Of a stretch of DNA of 64,000 bases, positions 17,602 to 25,995 are shown piece by piece. Under the pieces are notes generated by a model that was not told the DNA's origin, ran no database searches, and saw only the letters and a list, made by a program, of their open reading frames with translations. The stretch comes from Candidatus Marsarchaeota G2 archaeon ECH_B_1 (GTDB lineage Archaea > Thermoproteota > Thermoprotei_A > Marsarchaeales > Marsarchaeaceae): assembly GCA_003019535.1 (NCBI GenBank), contig NEXG01000001.1, forward strand, positions 106,153-170,152, read 5' to 3'. The position numbers were made by a program, and so were the translations under genes. Each line of letters opens with the position of its first letter. Within the stretch, counting starts at the first letter, position 1.

Positions 17602-18917
17602 AGTTCACCTAGTTGCAAGACTACTAGACGTGTATAGCCTGATGCCGCGAAATTGGTTGACGGGATCACCTGTGGGTGGAAGAACTCGAGTAACGCCAAA
17701 GCGGTGATTCTTATGTCCGGTATACGCACCAAGCCAATATCAATTAAGTAGCCTCTATGGTCGCTGTTAGTGTAGACTTCGGCTGGATAATATGTTGTAC
17801 CGCCAGAGGTGAAGTTGTTAAACACAGCCTTGATTGGTTGAAGACCACAACTATTGGGGAACTTTAGTGGCCGTGAAGAAGACTGATAGGGGTTCACATA
17901 TATGCCGTAATAATTCTCTGTGGCAAGTAGGCTGGGGGAAGCATTAACAACTGTAGTTCCACCTGCACCCACATTGATACTGCAGGATCCAACATTGGTG
18001 AATCCTTCTGTAAAGCTATTTAACCCCGGTGGACCGAGGCCGCAGATCCCCACTATACCGAAATAGGGGTAGCCATCGCCACAACTGTAGTTTGTTGTTG
18101 GGGAAGTGAAGAATTGTGTATTGTTAATTTCATAGAATGGGTAGCCCACCACTTGAACCCAAGTAATATTATACACCACGACCTGTTGGCCAAGCCACTG
18201 GTCATACTCAGTGCCACCACCAGATATTTTCTGCTGTGGTATGGGTGCTGATTCGCCGAACACGTTTATTATGATCGAGTTATTGGCGCTATAGCTAGTT
18301 TGATCTACTTGTAGTTCACCGTTGTTTAAAAGTGTGTATAGTTGGTTCGTGTTGTTTATTGTTATTACTTTTTGGAAGTATGTTCGCTGTGTTAGTAGTT
18401 GTTTGAGGTTTACTGCGAGTGATGAAGCTGTGTAGCCTGTTATCCACCACCCCAGTGCGTCGCTGCAGTTGAGTATGAATACGGTGGAGGGATATGGTTT
18501 GGTTTTGAGTATGAATGTGAGGTTTGGTGAGGGCACCACGAAGCTTATTGTGACGGTGAACTTGGGTTTACTTCCACCCAAGTTTGAAATGTAGCCGATT
18601 GGGGCGTACTGTGTTGTGTTCACGCCGTCAACAGTATTGGTGGTAACATTATAGTATGTAAGGTTGTACACTACGTTTGCTGGTAGTATCGCTTGTAGTG
18701 CTGACTGTAGCTCTCCTTGGTAGAGCGGGTTGTCTGGGTTGAATGCGGCCGCCTGTAGAACACCTGACGCCGTGAGCTCTTGAAGGGCTGAGTAACCCAA
18801 ATTATAGAGCTGATTCGAGTAAACCGAGCTGGGTGGAGGTAGTTGGAGGTATGCGGTGAGACCAGCCACGCCGCCCACCAGTATGGCTACGGCGATCATG
18901 GCCTCAACTGTGCGCAT
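17598..18917 (-). CDS. Exported protein with N-terminal anchor helix, pilus locus
   Basis: About 439 residues starting MRTVEAMIAVAILVGGVAG, a short charged N-terminus followed at once by a single membrane helix, as in minor pilins or TadE-like proteins. The glutamate at position 5 of the processed-type segment recalls the conserved Glu of type IV pilins, although no upstream signal is present. The rest is extracellular in style, rich in Asn, Tyr, Ser and sequons, with scattered cysteines. Start ATG at 18917 is 5 nt after the upstream stop; a longer open frame to 18959 is ignored. Operon member between two similar exported proteins. Confidence 0.75.
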   Translation of the reverse strand: MRTVEAMIAVAILVGGVAGLTAYLQLPPPSSVYSNQLYNLGYSALQELTASGVLQAAAFNPDNPLYQGELQSALQAILPANVVYNLTYYNVTTNTVDGVNTTQYAPIGYISNLGGSKPKFTVTISFVVPSPNLTFILKTKPYPSTVFILNCSDALGWWITGYTASSLAVNLKQLLTQRTYFQKVITINNTNQLYTLLNNGELQVDQTSYSANNSIIINVFGESAPIPQQKISGGGTEYDQWLGQQVVVYNITWVQVVGYPFYEINNTQFFTSPTTNYSCGDGYPYFGIVGICGLGPPGLNSFTEGFTNVGSCSINVGAGGTTVVNASPSLLATENYYGIYVNPYQSSSRPLKFPNSCGLQPIKAVFNNFTSGGTTYYPAEVYTNSDHRGYLIDIGLVRIPDIRITALALLEFFHPQVIPSTNFAASGYTRLVVLQLGEL

Positions 18918-18922
18918 CACGG

Positions 18923-20152
18923 CTAGTAGCCTCCGAATACTGGGCCGACATCCGGCCAATACGCGAACTGCGCCACATAGCTTATCCCACTTATCTCTAC
19001 GATTCGCGTAAGCGTCACAGCTGAGGAGGAGCCATGGGGACTATACCCATAAGTGAGCTTTAGGTTGAAGAGGGGAGGCGATATTGGGACGAGCAAGAGC
19101 TGTAGCGGACTACTAGCACCCCTTTTCGATATAGCAACCGCTATGTAACCATCATAGAAGCTTCCCGGACACGACGCCGTACTATGGGTGTTCCCTGAGC
19201 CCTGACCAGCGTTTAGACACGTTCCTTGGCCTTGGGTGGATGATGGGCAAGCGCAAACTTGGAATAGACTATAGCTGTTTCCAGACGGGATTAATAACGT
19301 AACATTATAATTGTCCACCCCACACGGCGGGGTGATGCTGTTTACACAGTGTTGTGTAAGGTTCACATAGTTACTTCCTGGGTAGACTGAGATGTTTGCC
19401 AAGGCGTAGCCTATCTGGTTATTAGTATAGTAACCTGCTCCATAGATACCTGCGGCTGATACTTGGACGAGTAGGTAATAGGTTGACGATGGCTGTGTTG
19501 GGAAACTGATCACTGCCTGTCCGGTTGTGTTGGTAGTAGCACTGCTGGTTTGCACCCCAACGCTGATATCTTTTGAGCCTCCACCATCATTTATAGCGTA
19601 GACGTACTGTGCTGTTACTTGGGCGTCTGGCATCGGTGCCCCCCCATACCCAGTTGCTGTGATGAGGAACTCTTGCTCTCCAGTCTGTGTGGTAGAGAGT
19701 GGCCTGACGGTTATGTTTAGGGCTGGGGTGAGTGTTAGTTGGAATTCGTAGCTCCCACTTATTCCCAGAAGCTGTTTGGCGTAGGTGTAGTTTACGTAGT
19801 AGTTAGGTGGCTCTATAAGGGTGACGCCACCTAGATTCATATAGTAGTAAGTCCTGCTACCCACCTGTAATGGCTGCATCGGCATGAGCCTTAGCACTGC
19901 TCCTGGGCTCAGCGTGTACTGTGGTGCTCCAGGTTGGGCTAGGCCGAAAGCTGTGGGCTGGTTTGAAGTGTAGCCCCAATTAAAGGGTGAACCAGTGCTG
20001 AGTAGGACGTAGTCAAACAGGTTCTGTGCGTTGAGCGCGTAATTCCTCTGTGTCGAGTAGGCCACCCCGTTTGTAATCATGCCACTGAAGAAGAATAGTG
20101 CGGCTATGAATATGATGACCATGCCGAGCGCTGCGCCCATGTAGTCAATCAT
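18923..20152 (-). CDS. Exported protein with N-terminal anchor helix and Ig-like domain
   Basis: About 409 residues. MIDYMGAALGMVIIFIAAL forms an N-terminal membrane helix, and the remainder should be outside the cell. Around residues 155-230 the pattern GGAPMPDAQVTAQYVY then TNTTGQAVISFPTQPSSTYYL resembles bacterial/archaeal Ig-like (Big-type) repeats found in adhesins. A cysteine-rich part follows (CVNS, CGVD, CACPS, CLNAG). Start ATG at 20152 comes just after the upstream stop. This domain content suggests a structural or adhesive subunit of the surface system, which is inference. Confidence 0.75.
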   Translation of the reverse strand: MIDYMGAALGMVIIFIAALFFFSGMITNGVAYSTQRNYALNAQNLFDYVLLSTGSPFNWGYTSNQPTAFGLAQPGAPQYTLSPGAVLRLMPMQPLQVGSRTYYYMNLGGVTLIEPPNYYVNYTYAKQLLGISGSYEFQLTLTPALNITVRPLSTTQTGEQEFLITATGYGGAPMPDAQVTAQYVYAINDGGGSKDISVGVQTSSATTNTTGQAVISFPTQPSSTYYLLVQVSAAGIYGAGYYTNNQIGYALANISVYPGSNYVNLTQHCVNSITPPCGVDNYNVTLLIPSGNSYSLFQVCACPSSTQGQGTCLNAGQGSGNTHSTASCPGSFYDGYIAVAISKRGASSPLQLLLVPISPPLFNLKLTYGYSPHGSSSAVTLTRIVEISGISYVAQFAYWPDVGPVFGGY

Positions 20153-20156
20153 TTCG

Positions 20157-20702
20157 TTAACCAGCGTAGATCCCCCCTTCAAGTTGGAGGACAACCTCAC
20201 CAGCGGGTTGACCTGTGCACGCTGATCCTTGAGCCGTCTGACCTCCTATGCTGCCGGCGCATTTGTAGAGTTGGGCTGATATGGTTGTTGCCCCTAGTGT
20301 TGTGGATGGGTTCTTCGCCAGCGCAAAGTTTTTGCCCAAGAGCACCGTTGAAGAGGCTTGGCCGTAGGTTGCTGTGAGGGTGAGTTTAACAGTGATGCTG
20401 ACTAGGCCGGTAGTGGTTTGGGTCGTGCTCAGGGTGAGGGTGTAGGGGTAGCCGTCAAGCTGGTTTGGTAGGCCTAGGCTTTTGAGCACGTAGTTCGTGT
20501 TGCTTGGTATCTGCGTGGTGTTGACTATGAGGTACACTTGCTGTATTAATTGGGCTACCTGGGTTGCTTGATTCTGCAGCAGGCTTTGCCTAACTCTGAT
20601 TGTGTATATCGTCGCAAGTCCCGATGCTGAAGCCACAAATAGGAGTAGGGCCACCACGAGTGTTGCCGTGAGTATGACGTTTCCGATCACAACGTCCGCC
20701 AC
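20157..20702 (-). CDS. Small exported protein with N-terminal anchor helix (minor pilin-like)
   Basis: A 181-residue protein with one hydrophobic helix at about residues 6-30, then a region (IRVRQSLLQNQATQVAQLIQQV) that continues as an amphipathic helix, a feature of pilins whose N-terminal helix extends into the globular domain. The remainder is Thr/Ser rich and ends in a cysteine-containing loop (KCAG, ACTGQ). The start is GTG at 20702. It lies between the class III pilin and the Ig-containing protein; function inferred from context. Confidence 0.72.
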   Translation of the reverse strand: MADVVIGNVILTATLVVALLLFVASASGLATIYTIRVRQSLLQNQATQVAQLIQQVYLIVNTTQIPSNTNYVLKSLGLPNQLDGYPYTLTLSTTQTTTGLVSITVKLTLTATYGQASSTVLLGKNFALAKNPSTTLGATTISAQLYKCAGSIGGQTAQGSACTGQPAGEVVLQLEGGIYAG

Positions 20703-20747
20703 GTCAGTCTACCCTCCCCAGAAAGTGTGAGTGTTCTTTAACCGTGG

Positions 20748-21647
20748 TTATCCGCCTCCTAGTTCCACTGATCCCACGTAGAGTTGGAGCTGCCACTCTC
20801 CGCCCTGCGAAGGGGGATGTATTGTTTCTTGTAGTGAGGGGAAGATGAAAAAGGATGTTGGGTAGAGCTGACTTGCTGAAGAGGCTGATACGGTGATTGA
20901 TTCAACGTTCGCAATTGTGCATGAGGCGTAGCCGGCTCCCTGCGTAGATATGTATCCCGTGGTTACATTATATGTTACAACACCTATTTTTGGCGGCGTG
21001 ATCTGCGTGCAGCTTTGTGGTGGTTGCTCTTGCTGGTTTCCGGGTACGAGCTGTGCTAAGTAGATCTTCGTCACGTACTGGGTTTTCTGCGTTGAGCCCG
21101 CCTGTAAGGTGATGGTGTTGTTTATCGCAAGAGGTATGGGTGCTATGACCGTGTAAATATATGGTTGGCCTGAGGTGAAATATTCTTTTGAGTAGGCTAG
21201 TGAGTAAGAGCCAGCTCCGCCCAAAGATACTAGTCTAGTGTACTTTTGTGGGTAGATGGTTTGTTCGTAGTTTTGACCAAGGCTGTAGAAGTGTGCCGAG
21301 ATGGCCACGAGGAGTATACCGGTGTAGATCTGAAATGTATAGGTATTGTCAGCCGCAGTCACCGTAATAGTGTACACGAGAACGTTAGGTATATAGGCGA
21401 TCGTGGCATACTTGAAGCCATAACCTATGCTTAAGCTGCGGCCAAAGGTAAACGCAACCGAGTTGACTGCTTGGGCCAGGTTTGACGCGAAGCTTTGCGC
21501 CTGATTCAGGTCAGACTGGGCATAATATGATGTGAGCTCAGTCTGGGTGAATCCCAGCGCGGCTGAAACGACCGCTATAAATATGGCGATAAGTATGATC
21601 GTAGCTACGACCGGTGACACACCGGCTCTTGGTCTTAATTTTCTCAT
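20748..21647 (-). CDS. Archaeal type IV pilin-like protein with class III signal peptide
   Basis: A 299-residue protein beginning with a basic stretch, RPRAG, then VSPVVATIILIAIFIAVVS. This matches the archaeal type IV pilin N-terminal domain: a short positive leader, a small-residue cleavage site before Val-Ser-Pro, and a hydrophobic helix that polymerises into the fibre core. Prepilin peptidase would cut near residue 9. The globular part has about 260 residues, long for a major pilin. It is the first gene of the five-gene minus-strand operon and has its own TATA box at 21675-21685. Confidence 0.85.
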   Translation of the reverse strand: MRKLRPRAGVSPVVATIILIAIFIAVVSAALGFTQTELTSYYAQSDLNQAQSFASNLAQAVNSVAFTFGRSLSIGYGFKYATIAYIPNVLVYTITVTAADNTYTFQIYTGILLVAISAHFYSLGQNYEQTIYPQKYTRLVSLGGAGSYSLAYSKEYFTSGQPYIYTVIAPIPLAINNTITLQAGSTQKTQYVTKIYLAQLVPGNQQEQPPQSCTQITPPKIGVVTYNVTTGYISTQGAGYASCTIANVESITVSASSASQLYPTSFFIFPSLQETIHPPSQGGEWQLQLYVGSVELGGG

Positions 21648-21674
21648 CGATTCGTATCTCTCCTTAACGCAGGG

Positions 21675-21685
21675 CTTTAATAAAG
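21675..21685 (-). promoter_or_regulatory. TATA box of pilin operon A
   Basis: On the minus strand the element reads CTTTATTAAAG, 28-38 nt upstream of the pilin ATG at 21647. The bases between, including AAGGAGAG, could also supply a ribosome site. This promoter would drive all five exported-protein genes down to 15550. Confidence 0.6.
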
Positions 21686-22032
21686 ATTACTAATAATGTT
21701 CGTATATAATCAAGAATATTATTATGATTCTATAATACTGAGTAATCAGATAAACCATTACTTAATATACCTCTATATTTATTTCGTAAAAATTATCATA
21801 ATGGTCTTCAGCGGAAAACTGCACTCCAAAGTGAACAGCATTGTAAACCTCCAACCACACTTACCAAGCGTTACGCACTATGAATCAAACGTGGATCTAT
21901 CCTACCTAGCCTTCGCTGTGAAACCTGCTTAGTTTCTACGAATTTATGTCGCACCCAATTGGAATTGGCTTATACACTCTGATAATGATGCGAAATCACG
22001 TGAAATGAGTATTTGTAAAAATTATGATCCAG
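21686..22032. other. AT-rich gene-free interval
   Basis: About 350 bases between the pilin operon promoter and tRNA-Leu(CAG). The first 150 bases are very AT-rich. An open frame on the plus strand here (21696-21932) has low-complexity Tyr/Ile composition and no ribosome site, and I do not believe it is a gene. No clear repeat or RNA motif was seen. Confidence 0.4.
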
Positions 22033-22116
22033 TGCGGGGTGTGGGATTTGAACCCACGCAGCTCTACGCGACGGAGCCTGAATCCGTCTCCTTTGACCAA
22101 GCTCGGACAACCCCGC
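22033..22116 (-). tRNA. tRNA-Leu (anticodon CAG)
   Basis: The minus strand folds as a class II tRNA: acceptor GCGGGGT pairs with ACCCCGC, discriminator A, T arm GTGGGTTCAAATCCCAC, a long variable arm, and an anticodon loop TTCAGGC giving CAG (reads CUG codons). No intron is present and CCA is not encoded. A TATA-like CCTTTTAGTAG lies about 30 nt upstream (around 22143-22153). Confidence 0.95.
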
Positions 22117-22293
22117 CTGTAAATGAATCGGTGTTGGCCTACTAAAAGGTTACTTTCATACACGCATCATAATACGCCCTTGGCAATGGGGTAAGAGAGT
22201 TAAAGCCCAAGAAGAGCTTACAATAATGTGTATCCGTGAGATAGCATCATAATCCGTGGACCAACATATGACCAAAAATGTTGCAACATGGTT

Positions 22294-22382
22294 TTATTGG
22301 TCACGGGAAGTAGATACTTATCAGCCGTTACCTTGTCCTTACCCAGCACGTCGTTAATTGGTTATGGCAAGCAGATACTTAC
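22294..22382 (+). repeat. Imperfect 28-bp direct repeat pair
   Basis: Two copies, at 22294-22321 and 22355-22382, match at 22 of 28 positions and share the core AGATACTTA. They are 61 bases apart, in an otherwise empty 350-base interval between tRNA-Leu and a small winged-helix-like gene. The second copy ends about 50 nt before that gene's TATA box, so the pair could be a regulator-binding region. No coding frame is evident in the interval. Confidence 0.45.
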
Positions 22383-22435
22383 TATATATTACGATAGAGG
22401 TTTTTAAAATTCTTTTTTCCCTGTTGACCCTAAAA

Positions 22436-22444
22436 TTTATATAT
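22436..22444 (+). promoter_or_regulatory. TATA box of the small winged-helix-like gene
   Basis: TTTATATAT lies 21-29 nt upstream of the GTG at 22465, consistent with a leaderless transcript. Confidence 0.55.
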
Positions 22445-22464
22445 CTTTAGTCTATTTAGTATTT

Positions 22465-22704
22465 GTGGATAGCGCGGAAGACACAATCGAGGAGGTTATC
22501 TATAAGTACGTTTACATTTCCGGCGAAGTGACCTTCAGGAGACTGCTGTCGTTTTTGGCGCAACACTCGTCGCTAACCCTTAGAAGGGATAGGGTAGCGC
22601 TCGTTTTGGGGTCGATGGCTTCTGATGGTAGGATAAATGTGAAAAAGGTTGGAGCCGAATGGAGAATTAGCCCTAAAATAAAGAAATCAGTTAGACAACT
22701 TTGA
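22465..22704 (+). CDS. Small predicted winged-helix protein, family not recognised
   Basis: A 79-residue, basic protein starting at a GTG. The pattern of helices (EEVIYKYVYISGEVTFRRL, then RRDRVALVLGSMASDG) followed by a strand pair (RINVKKVGAEWRIS) fits a winged-helix fold, in which a wing follows the recognition helix. It could be a DNA-binding regulator, but no specific family is recognised. It has a good TATA box and overlaps the 3' end of the convergent coiled-coil gene by 14 nt. It lies between the two pilus blocks. Confidence 0.6.
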   Translation: MDSAEDTIEEVIYKYVYISGEVTFRRLLSFLAQHSSLTLRRDRVALVLGSMASDGRINVKKVGAEWRISPKIKKSVRQL

Positions 22705-23125
22705 GCATTAGTCTCGTCGGTATATTATCGCTCATCACGGCCGTTATGGCTGTCCCACCTTCATCTAGGGTAGAGAGTGGCTCCAAAGCCTTTCTGACCC
22801 TTTGGAGCACGTTGAGTTTGTCCTGAAGCGTCCTCACAGACTCCTCGAGAACCTCTGCCTCTTCATCTGGCGAGACGTTTATTATAACTTTGAGACCCAT
22901 TAGATCTATCGTCTGGGAAGTTGTGGGCTTCACGGGCGTCTGTCCTCTGCCGCCTGTGAGCTTGGCTATGGCCTCTTGAGCCTTCTTGATTTTCTCAACA
23001 CGCGCCCTCGACTCATCAAGCCTGCGAAGATATTCGCCTAGAACAGTCTTAATACGGTTTACCTCATCGTCCAATTCTTTTATTAGGTCGCCTACGGACT
23101 TGTATGTTTTTAGCTCCATCGACAA
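22691..23125 (-). CDS. Coiled-coil protein of unknown function
   Basis: A 144-residue protein with heptad-rich helices at about residues 10-55 and 90-120, separated by a Gly/Pro/Thr-rich linker (about 58-70) and a short strand segment GLKVIINVSPDEE. I recognise no family. It resembles prefoldin-like or small scaffold proteins only in general style. It ends on the convergent small winged-helix gene and starts at ATG 23125, or one residue later at ATG 23119. Context between pilus blocks does not fix its role. Confidence 0.55.
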   Translation of the reverse strand: MSMELKTYKSVGDLIKELDDEVNRIKTVLGEYLRRLDESRARVEKIKKAQEAIAKLTGGRGQTPVKPTTSQTIDLMGLKVIINVSPDEEAEVLEESVRTLQDKLNVLQRVRKALEPLSTLDEGGTAITAVMSDNIPTRLMLKVV

Positions 23126-23311
23126 AGTGTCTTCAAATAGGTTATGAAACGTGATTATTTAACTTTTTCGAAATCAGCGAAGCCCTTGTAGATCAAACAA
23201 TCTCTAAACAATCGATCACAGCCGTATACAGTGGGACACATGTGTTATGGGGTGGGATTAGCAATGTTAACACGGACCTCTCCAGATCTTGGCTTCCCGC
23301 TTAGATCAGGT

Positions 23312-24538
23312 TTACTCGGTTTGCCTGTTCAATAGTTCAACAATTTTTTCGGCGAGGTTTGGATCTAGGATCTTCACGGCGAAACACTTGGGGGATGATA
23401 GGGCCTCGTCGTCGAGTGGCGCAAAGACGATAAGGCGTTTGTCTATGACCATTAGGGGTTCTAGGACTGAGTGCGTCAACCTCAGCTTTAGCTTTTGGTT
23501 GGGCTGCCTGAGTGAGCTGGGTATGCTTTCGAGCTTCTCTGTGTAAACCAGGGTTGCCTCTAGGGGTGGCGTTGTTTCAAGCGCTGACAGGAGTGCTTCA
23601 ACGAGTTGGGTTGAGCGCATGTTAACTGCGTGGAAGCCGGTTTGGGCTCTTCTTATCGCGGCCATCAGCAGTTGTTTTAAATTGTACGTTGAACTATTAA
23701 CAAGTATTCCATTCGACTCGAAGCTCTGATCTACACTTCCAGCCGCCATGTACTCATAGTGAGCTATCGCGTATACTGCTGTATGCTTTAAGTCTCCCAG
23801 GGAGCCGTCCTCCTTCAGCTTGGATTGGACGTAGCGCAGACCCCTCTTTACTCTCTCACCCGCCACAAGGGTGTTTATCATTGTTAGCAGACGAACAGCG
23901 TATATGGTATCCATGAGGTCGCCCCCCCACCCCCCATCCTCCCCCTGTCTTATGAAGAGGTTGTTTATTACCGAGTTACACGCTTGCTCACCGATCAGCT
24001 CTGCCTGCACCAGGGATTTGACGTAAGGGTAGAGCTGTATGGGCGTGTAGGCGTCCAGATTCCTCAGAACCTTCTGTTCGAATAGCTTCGAAGTGTGCTT
24101 CAGAGCCAGCTGAGCCATTGGATCCTTACTGTTTAGGGCGTAGAACGTATAGGCCAACTCGACGTGCTCACCGATTATGGAGCCATCCTGAAGCTGGAGC
24201 TTCCTTATGTCCTCCACCACAGTAGTGCGAAGCTCCTTTGCGAAATCGGGGTCAAACTCGAGAGATAAACCGTATAGGTCTAGGAAGGCCTCTGGATCCT
24301 TCCTTGGCAGGTCGACCAGAACACCGATCTTGAGAGTTAGATCCTGTTTCACACGCTCTATCAGTGCTCTAGAGTGCGCTTCAATGTCGCGTGAGCCGAG
24401 CTTTAGGGCTTGCAACGCGTATATGTGGGCTTCAAACGGTAGCTTCTCGGGGTTCAGGCTGAGCTGAGTCTCCAGCCACTTCAGCGTCTTGTCTAAGAGA
24501 GGCTGCATTCCCAGTGTCTCGGTGGGCTGCTTCTCCAA
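23312..24538 (-). CDS. Prenyltransferase/squalene-oxidase-repeat-like alpha-helical protein
   Basis: A 408-residue soluble protein made of helical repeats. The segment RQGEDGGWGGDLMDTIYAVRLL (about residues 193-214) matches the Q-x-x-DGGW-x-G...D-T repeat of the prenyltransferase and squalene-oxidase superfamily (alpha/alpha toroid); QLQDGSI and LKEDGSL are weaker repeats. The DxDD motif of squalene-hopene cyclases is not visible, and there is no signal peptide. The fold is also used by non-enzymatic proteins, so a terpenoid role is not claimed. The last 100 residues look different, with beta strands. It lies alone between the coiled-coil gene and pilus block B. Confidence 0.65.
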   Translation of the reverse strand: MEKQPTETLGMQPLLDKTLKWLETQLSLNPEKLPFEAHIYALQALKLGSRDIEAHSRALIERVKQDLTLKIGVLVDLPRKDPEAFLDLYGLSLEFDPDFAKELRTTVVEDIRKLQLQDGSIIGEHVELAYTFYALNSKDPMAQLALKHTSKLFEQKVLRNLDAYTPIQLYPYVKSLVQAELIGEQACNSVINNLFIRQGEDGGWGGDLMDTIYAVRLLTMINTLVAGERVKRGLRYVQSKLKEDGSLGDLKHTAVYAIAHYEYMAAGSVDQSFESNGILVNSSTYNLKQLLMAAIRRAQTGFHAVNMRSTQLVEALLSALETTPPLEATLVYTEKLESIPSSLRQPNQKLKLRLTHSVLEPLMVIDKRLIVFAPLDDEALSSPKCFAVKILDPNLAEKIVELLNRQTE

Positions 24539-24611
24539 GAAAGGTCTGAACTAGTAAGACGCATGAACTTAAAAATCCTTGCAAAAAGCGAAAGGAGGAA
24601 AGAGAGAGGGG

Positions 24612-25016
24612 CTAGGCGCAGCCGACTTGTAGTGTGCGGTTCAGCGGATAGTATTCGACGACTAGGTTGCAGGGTGTTGGCGCAGTAGTTTCACTTATGT
24701 TTAAACTGTACACCACGCGGTTTGCCCCGTATGACTTGATTATTTTGTTGGGGTCTGATATTGCTGGGTATGGTGCGTTGCAACCCGTATAGCTGACGGT
24801 GTTGTTATTAGCCGTGATGGTAAGGGTGGCGTTTATGGGTACGCTGATGCGTGAGTAGGGTTGGGTGTATGCGGCTTGGATGGCGTTGTTGATTTGAGTG
24901 AGGGGGTTAAAGCTTATCGCGCATGTGGGTTGCTTCCACACGTAGCTGAAGCCGAGTAGTATGAGGGGAACCATTGTTGCTAGTAGTAGGAGGGCTTCGA
25001 GGGTTACAGAAGGCAT
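24612..25016 (-). CDS. Minor pilin-like exported protein (block B, last gene)
   Basis: A 134-residue protein starting MPSVTLEALLLLATMVPLI, a membrane helix directly at the N-terminus with a Glu at position 7, as in pseudopilins. The rest is extracellular in character with sequons and four cysteines (CAIS, GCNA, PCNL, GCA) that could form two disulfides. The ATG at 25016 overlaps the upstream gene by 13 nt. The same frame is open to 25334, but that extension is antisense-like sequence inside the upstream gene. It closes the nine-gene block B operon. Confidence 0.7.
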   Translation of the reverse strand: MPSVTLEALLLLATMVPLILLGFSYVWKQPTCAISFNPLTQINNAIQAAYTQPYSRISVPINATLTITANNNTVSYTGCNAPYPAISDPNKIIKSYGANRVVYSLNISETTAPTPCNLVVEYYPLNRTLQVGCA

Positions 25017-25621
25017 TGAAGAGTCAACCCCCAGGGCGTCGTTACTGTGATCTTGAACGTGGTTGCTGTGTGTGTTACTATTAATATCTGGTCTCCACTC
25101 CAAGTTATGCTGGACTGTGTTGAGGTGTATGCGGCTGCTCCGTAGATTGGTAGGCTTTGCCCGTCCACTGTGTATCTCAAAATAAGCGTGTATTCTCCCT
25201 GCGCTTTGTTTTCCCCTACGAGTGTTAGGCTGGTGTTCACATAGTAGGGTCCAAGAGCAGCCATGGCCGTGGCGCTGCACTCCACGCATAGATTCTGGCT
25301 GTATCCGTAGTATTGGAAGTTGGGTTGTCCCCATACTTGTATGTTTAGTTTTAGTGTCGTGTTTTGCTGAGTTGTTTGGTATATGTATTGGTTGAAGAGT
25401 TGGACTGCATAGGTTATGTTCTGTGTTCGGGATGCGCCTGCGAGGGCTTGATTCAGCGCCTCTGTGTATAGCTCTGCTTGTATCGGTTGTGTTGTTGTTT
25501 GGGTGTAGTTGAGCGTGATGGCGTATATAGAGTATATTGCTGCCGCCACTATTAGGGCTCCTAGGATTAGGGCTTGAGCGCTGTGTGTTTTTTGTATACT
25601 CACCGTGTACCCCCCACTCAT
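25004..25621 (-). CDS. Minor pilin-like exported protein
   Basis: A 205-residue protein with a short polar leader (about 14 residues ending KTHSAQA) and one membrane helix LILGALIVAAAIYSIYAI. The remainder is Thr/Gln/Tyr rich with NxT sequons and a CVEC motif near residue 117. The ATG at 25621 overlaps the upstream stop as ATGA. The overlap chain with its neighbours shows one operon of small single-helix proteins. Function inferred from location and topology. Confidence 0.7.
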   Translation of the reverse strand: MSGGYTVSIQKTHSAQALILGALIVAAAIYSIYAITLNYTQTTTQPIQAELYTEALNQALAGASRTQNITYAVQLFNQYIYQTTQQNTTLKLNIQVWGQPNFQYYGYSQNLCVECSATAMAALGPYYVNTSLTLVGENKAQGEYTLILRYTVDGQSLPIYGAAAYTSTQSSITWSGDQILIVTHTATTFKITVTTPWGLTLQCLL

Positions 25622-25995
25622 CCTACTTGAAGTATGGCGTAGATGCAGGTTGGCGCGAAGATGAAGGCTATGGCGGATGTGGCTTGCACTATTTGGCCGT
25701 TTTGGGCTTCTAGGATGAGCGTATTACCCGAGCAACTATAGACTTGCAGTGTCCAGGGATTGTTTGTGGTTATGGTGTCCAAGGTTTGGGCTAGCTGTGC
25801 TTGGTGGTTTAGCCCATACTGCAGTACGCCTGTGTACACTATATAGTCGAGTATTGTTTGGGCTGAGTTTGACGGCTGGTCGGGCTGGATGGGGGATGGT
25901 TTCGGTGTGAGTAGGGCTACCGATATTATTGTGAGCGCAAGCAGTGCTTCGAACACTCTTATCTGGGCTCGGCTGCTCCTTTTCAGCCTAGGCAT
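25618..25995 (-). CDS. Small exported protein with N-terminal helix
   Basis: About 125 residues from the ATG at 25995, which is 6 nt after GAGGTGA. A basic leader (MPRLKRSSRAQIR) precedes a helix FEALLALTIISVALL, again with Glu near the start of the hydrophobic stretch as in pilins. The exported part has two cysteines (SCSGN and PTCIY). The start overlaps the upstream gene by 13 nt. No family recognised. Confidence 0.68.
   Translation of the reverse strand: MPRLKRSSRAQIRVFEALLALTIISVALLTPKPSPIQPDQPSNSAQTILDYIVYTGVLQYGLNHQAQLAQTLDTITTNNPWTLQVYSCSGNTLILEAQNGQIVQATSAIAFIFAPTCIYAILQVG

Noticed and set aside
21696-21932. Plus-strand open frame of 78 residues
   Set aside because: AT-rich, Tyr/Ile-biased translation with no ribosome site and no family-like feature; better explained by base composition.
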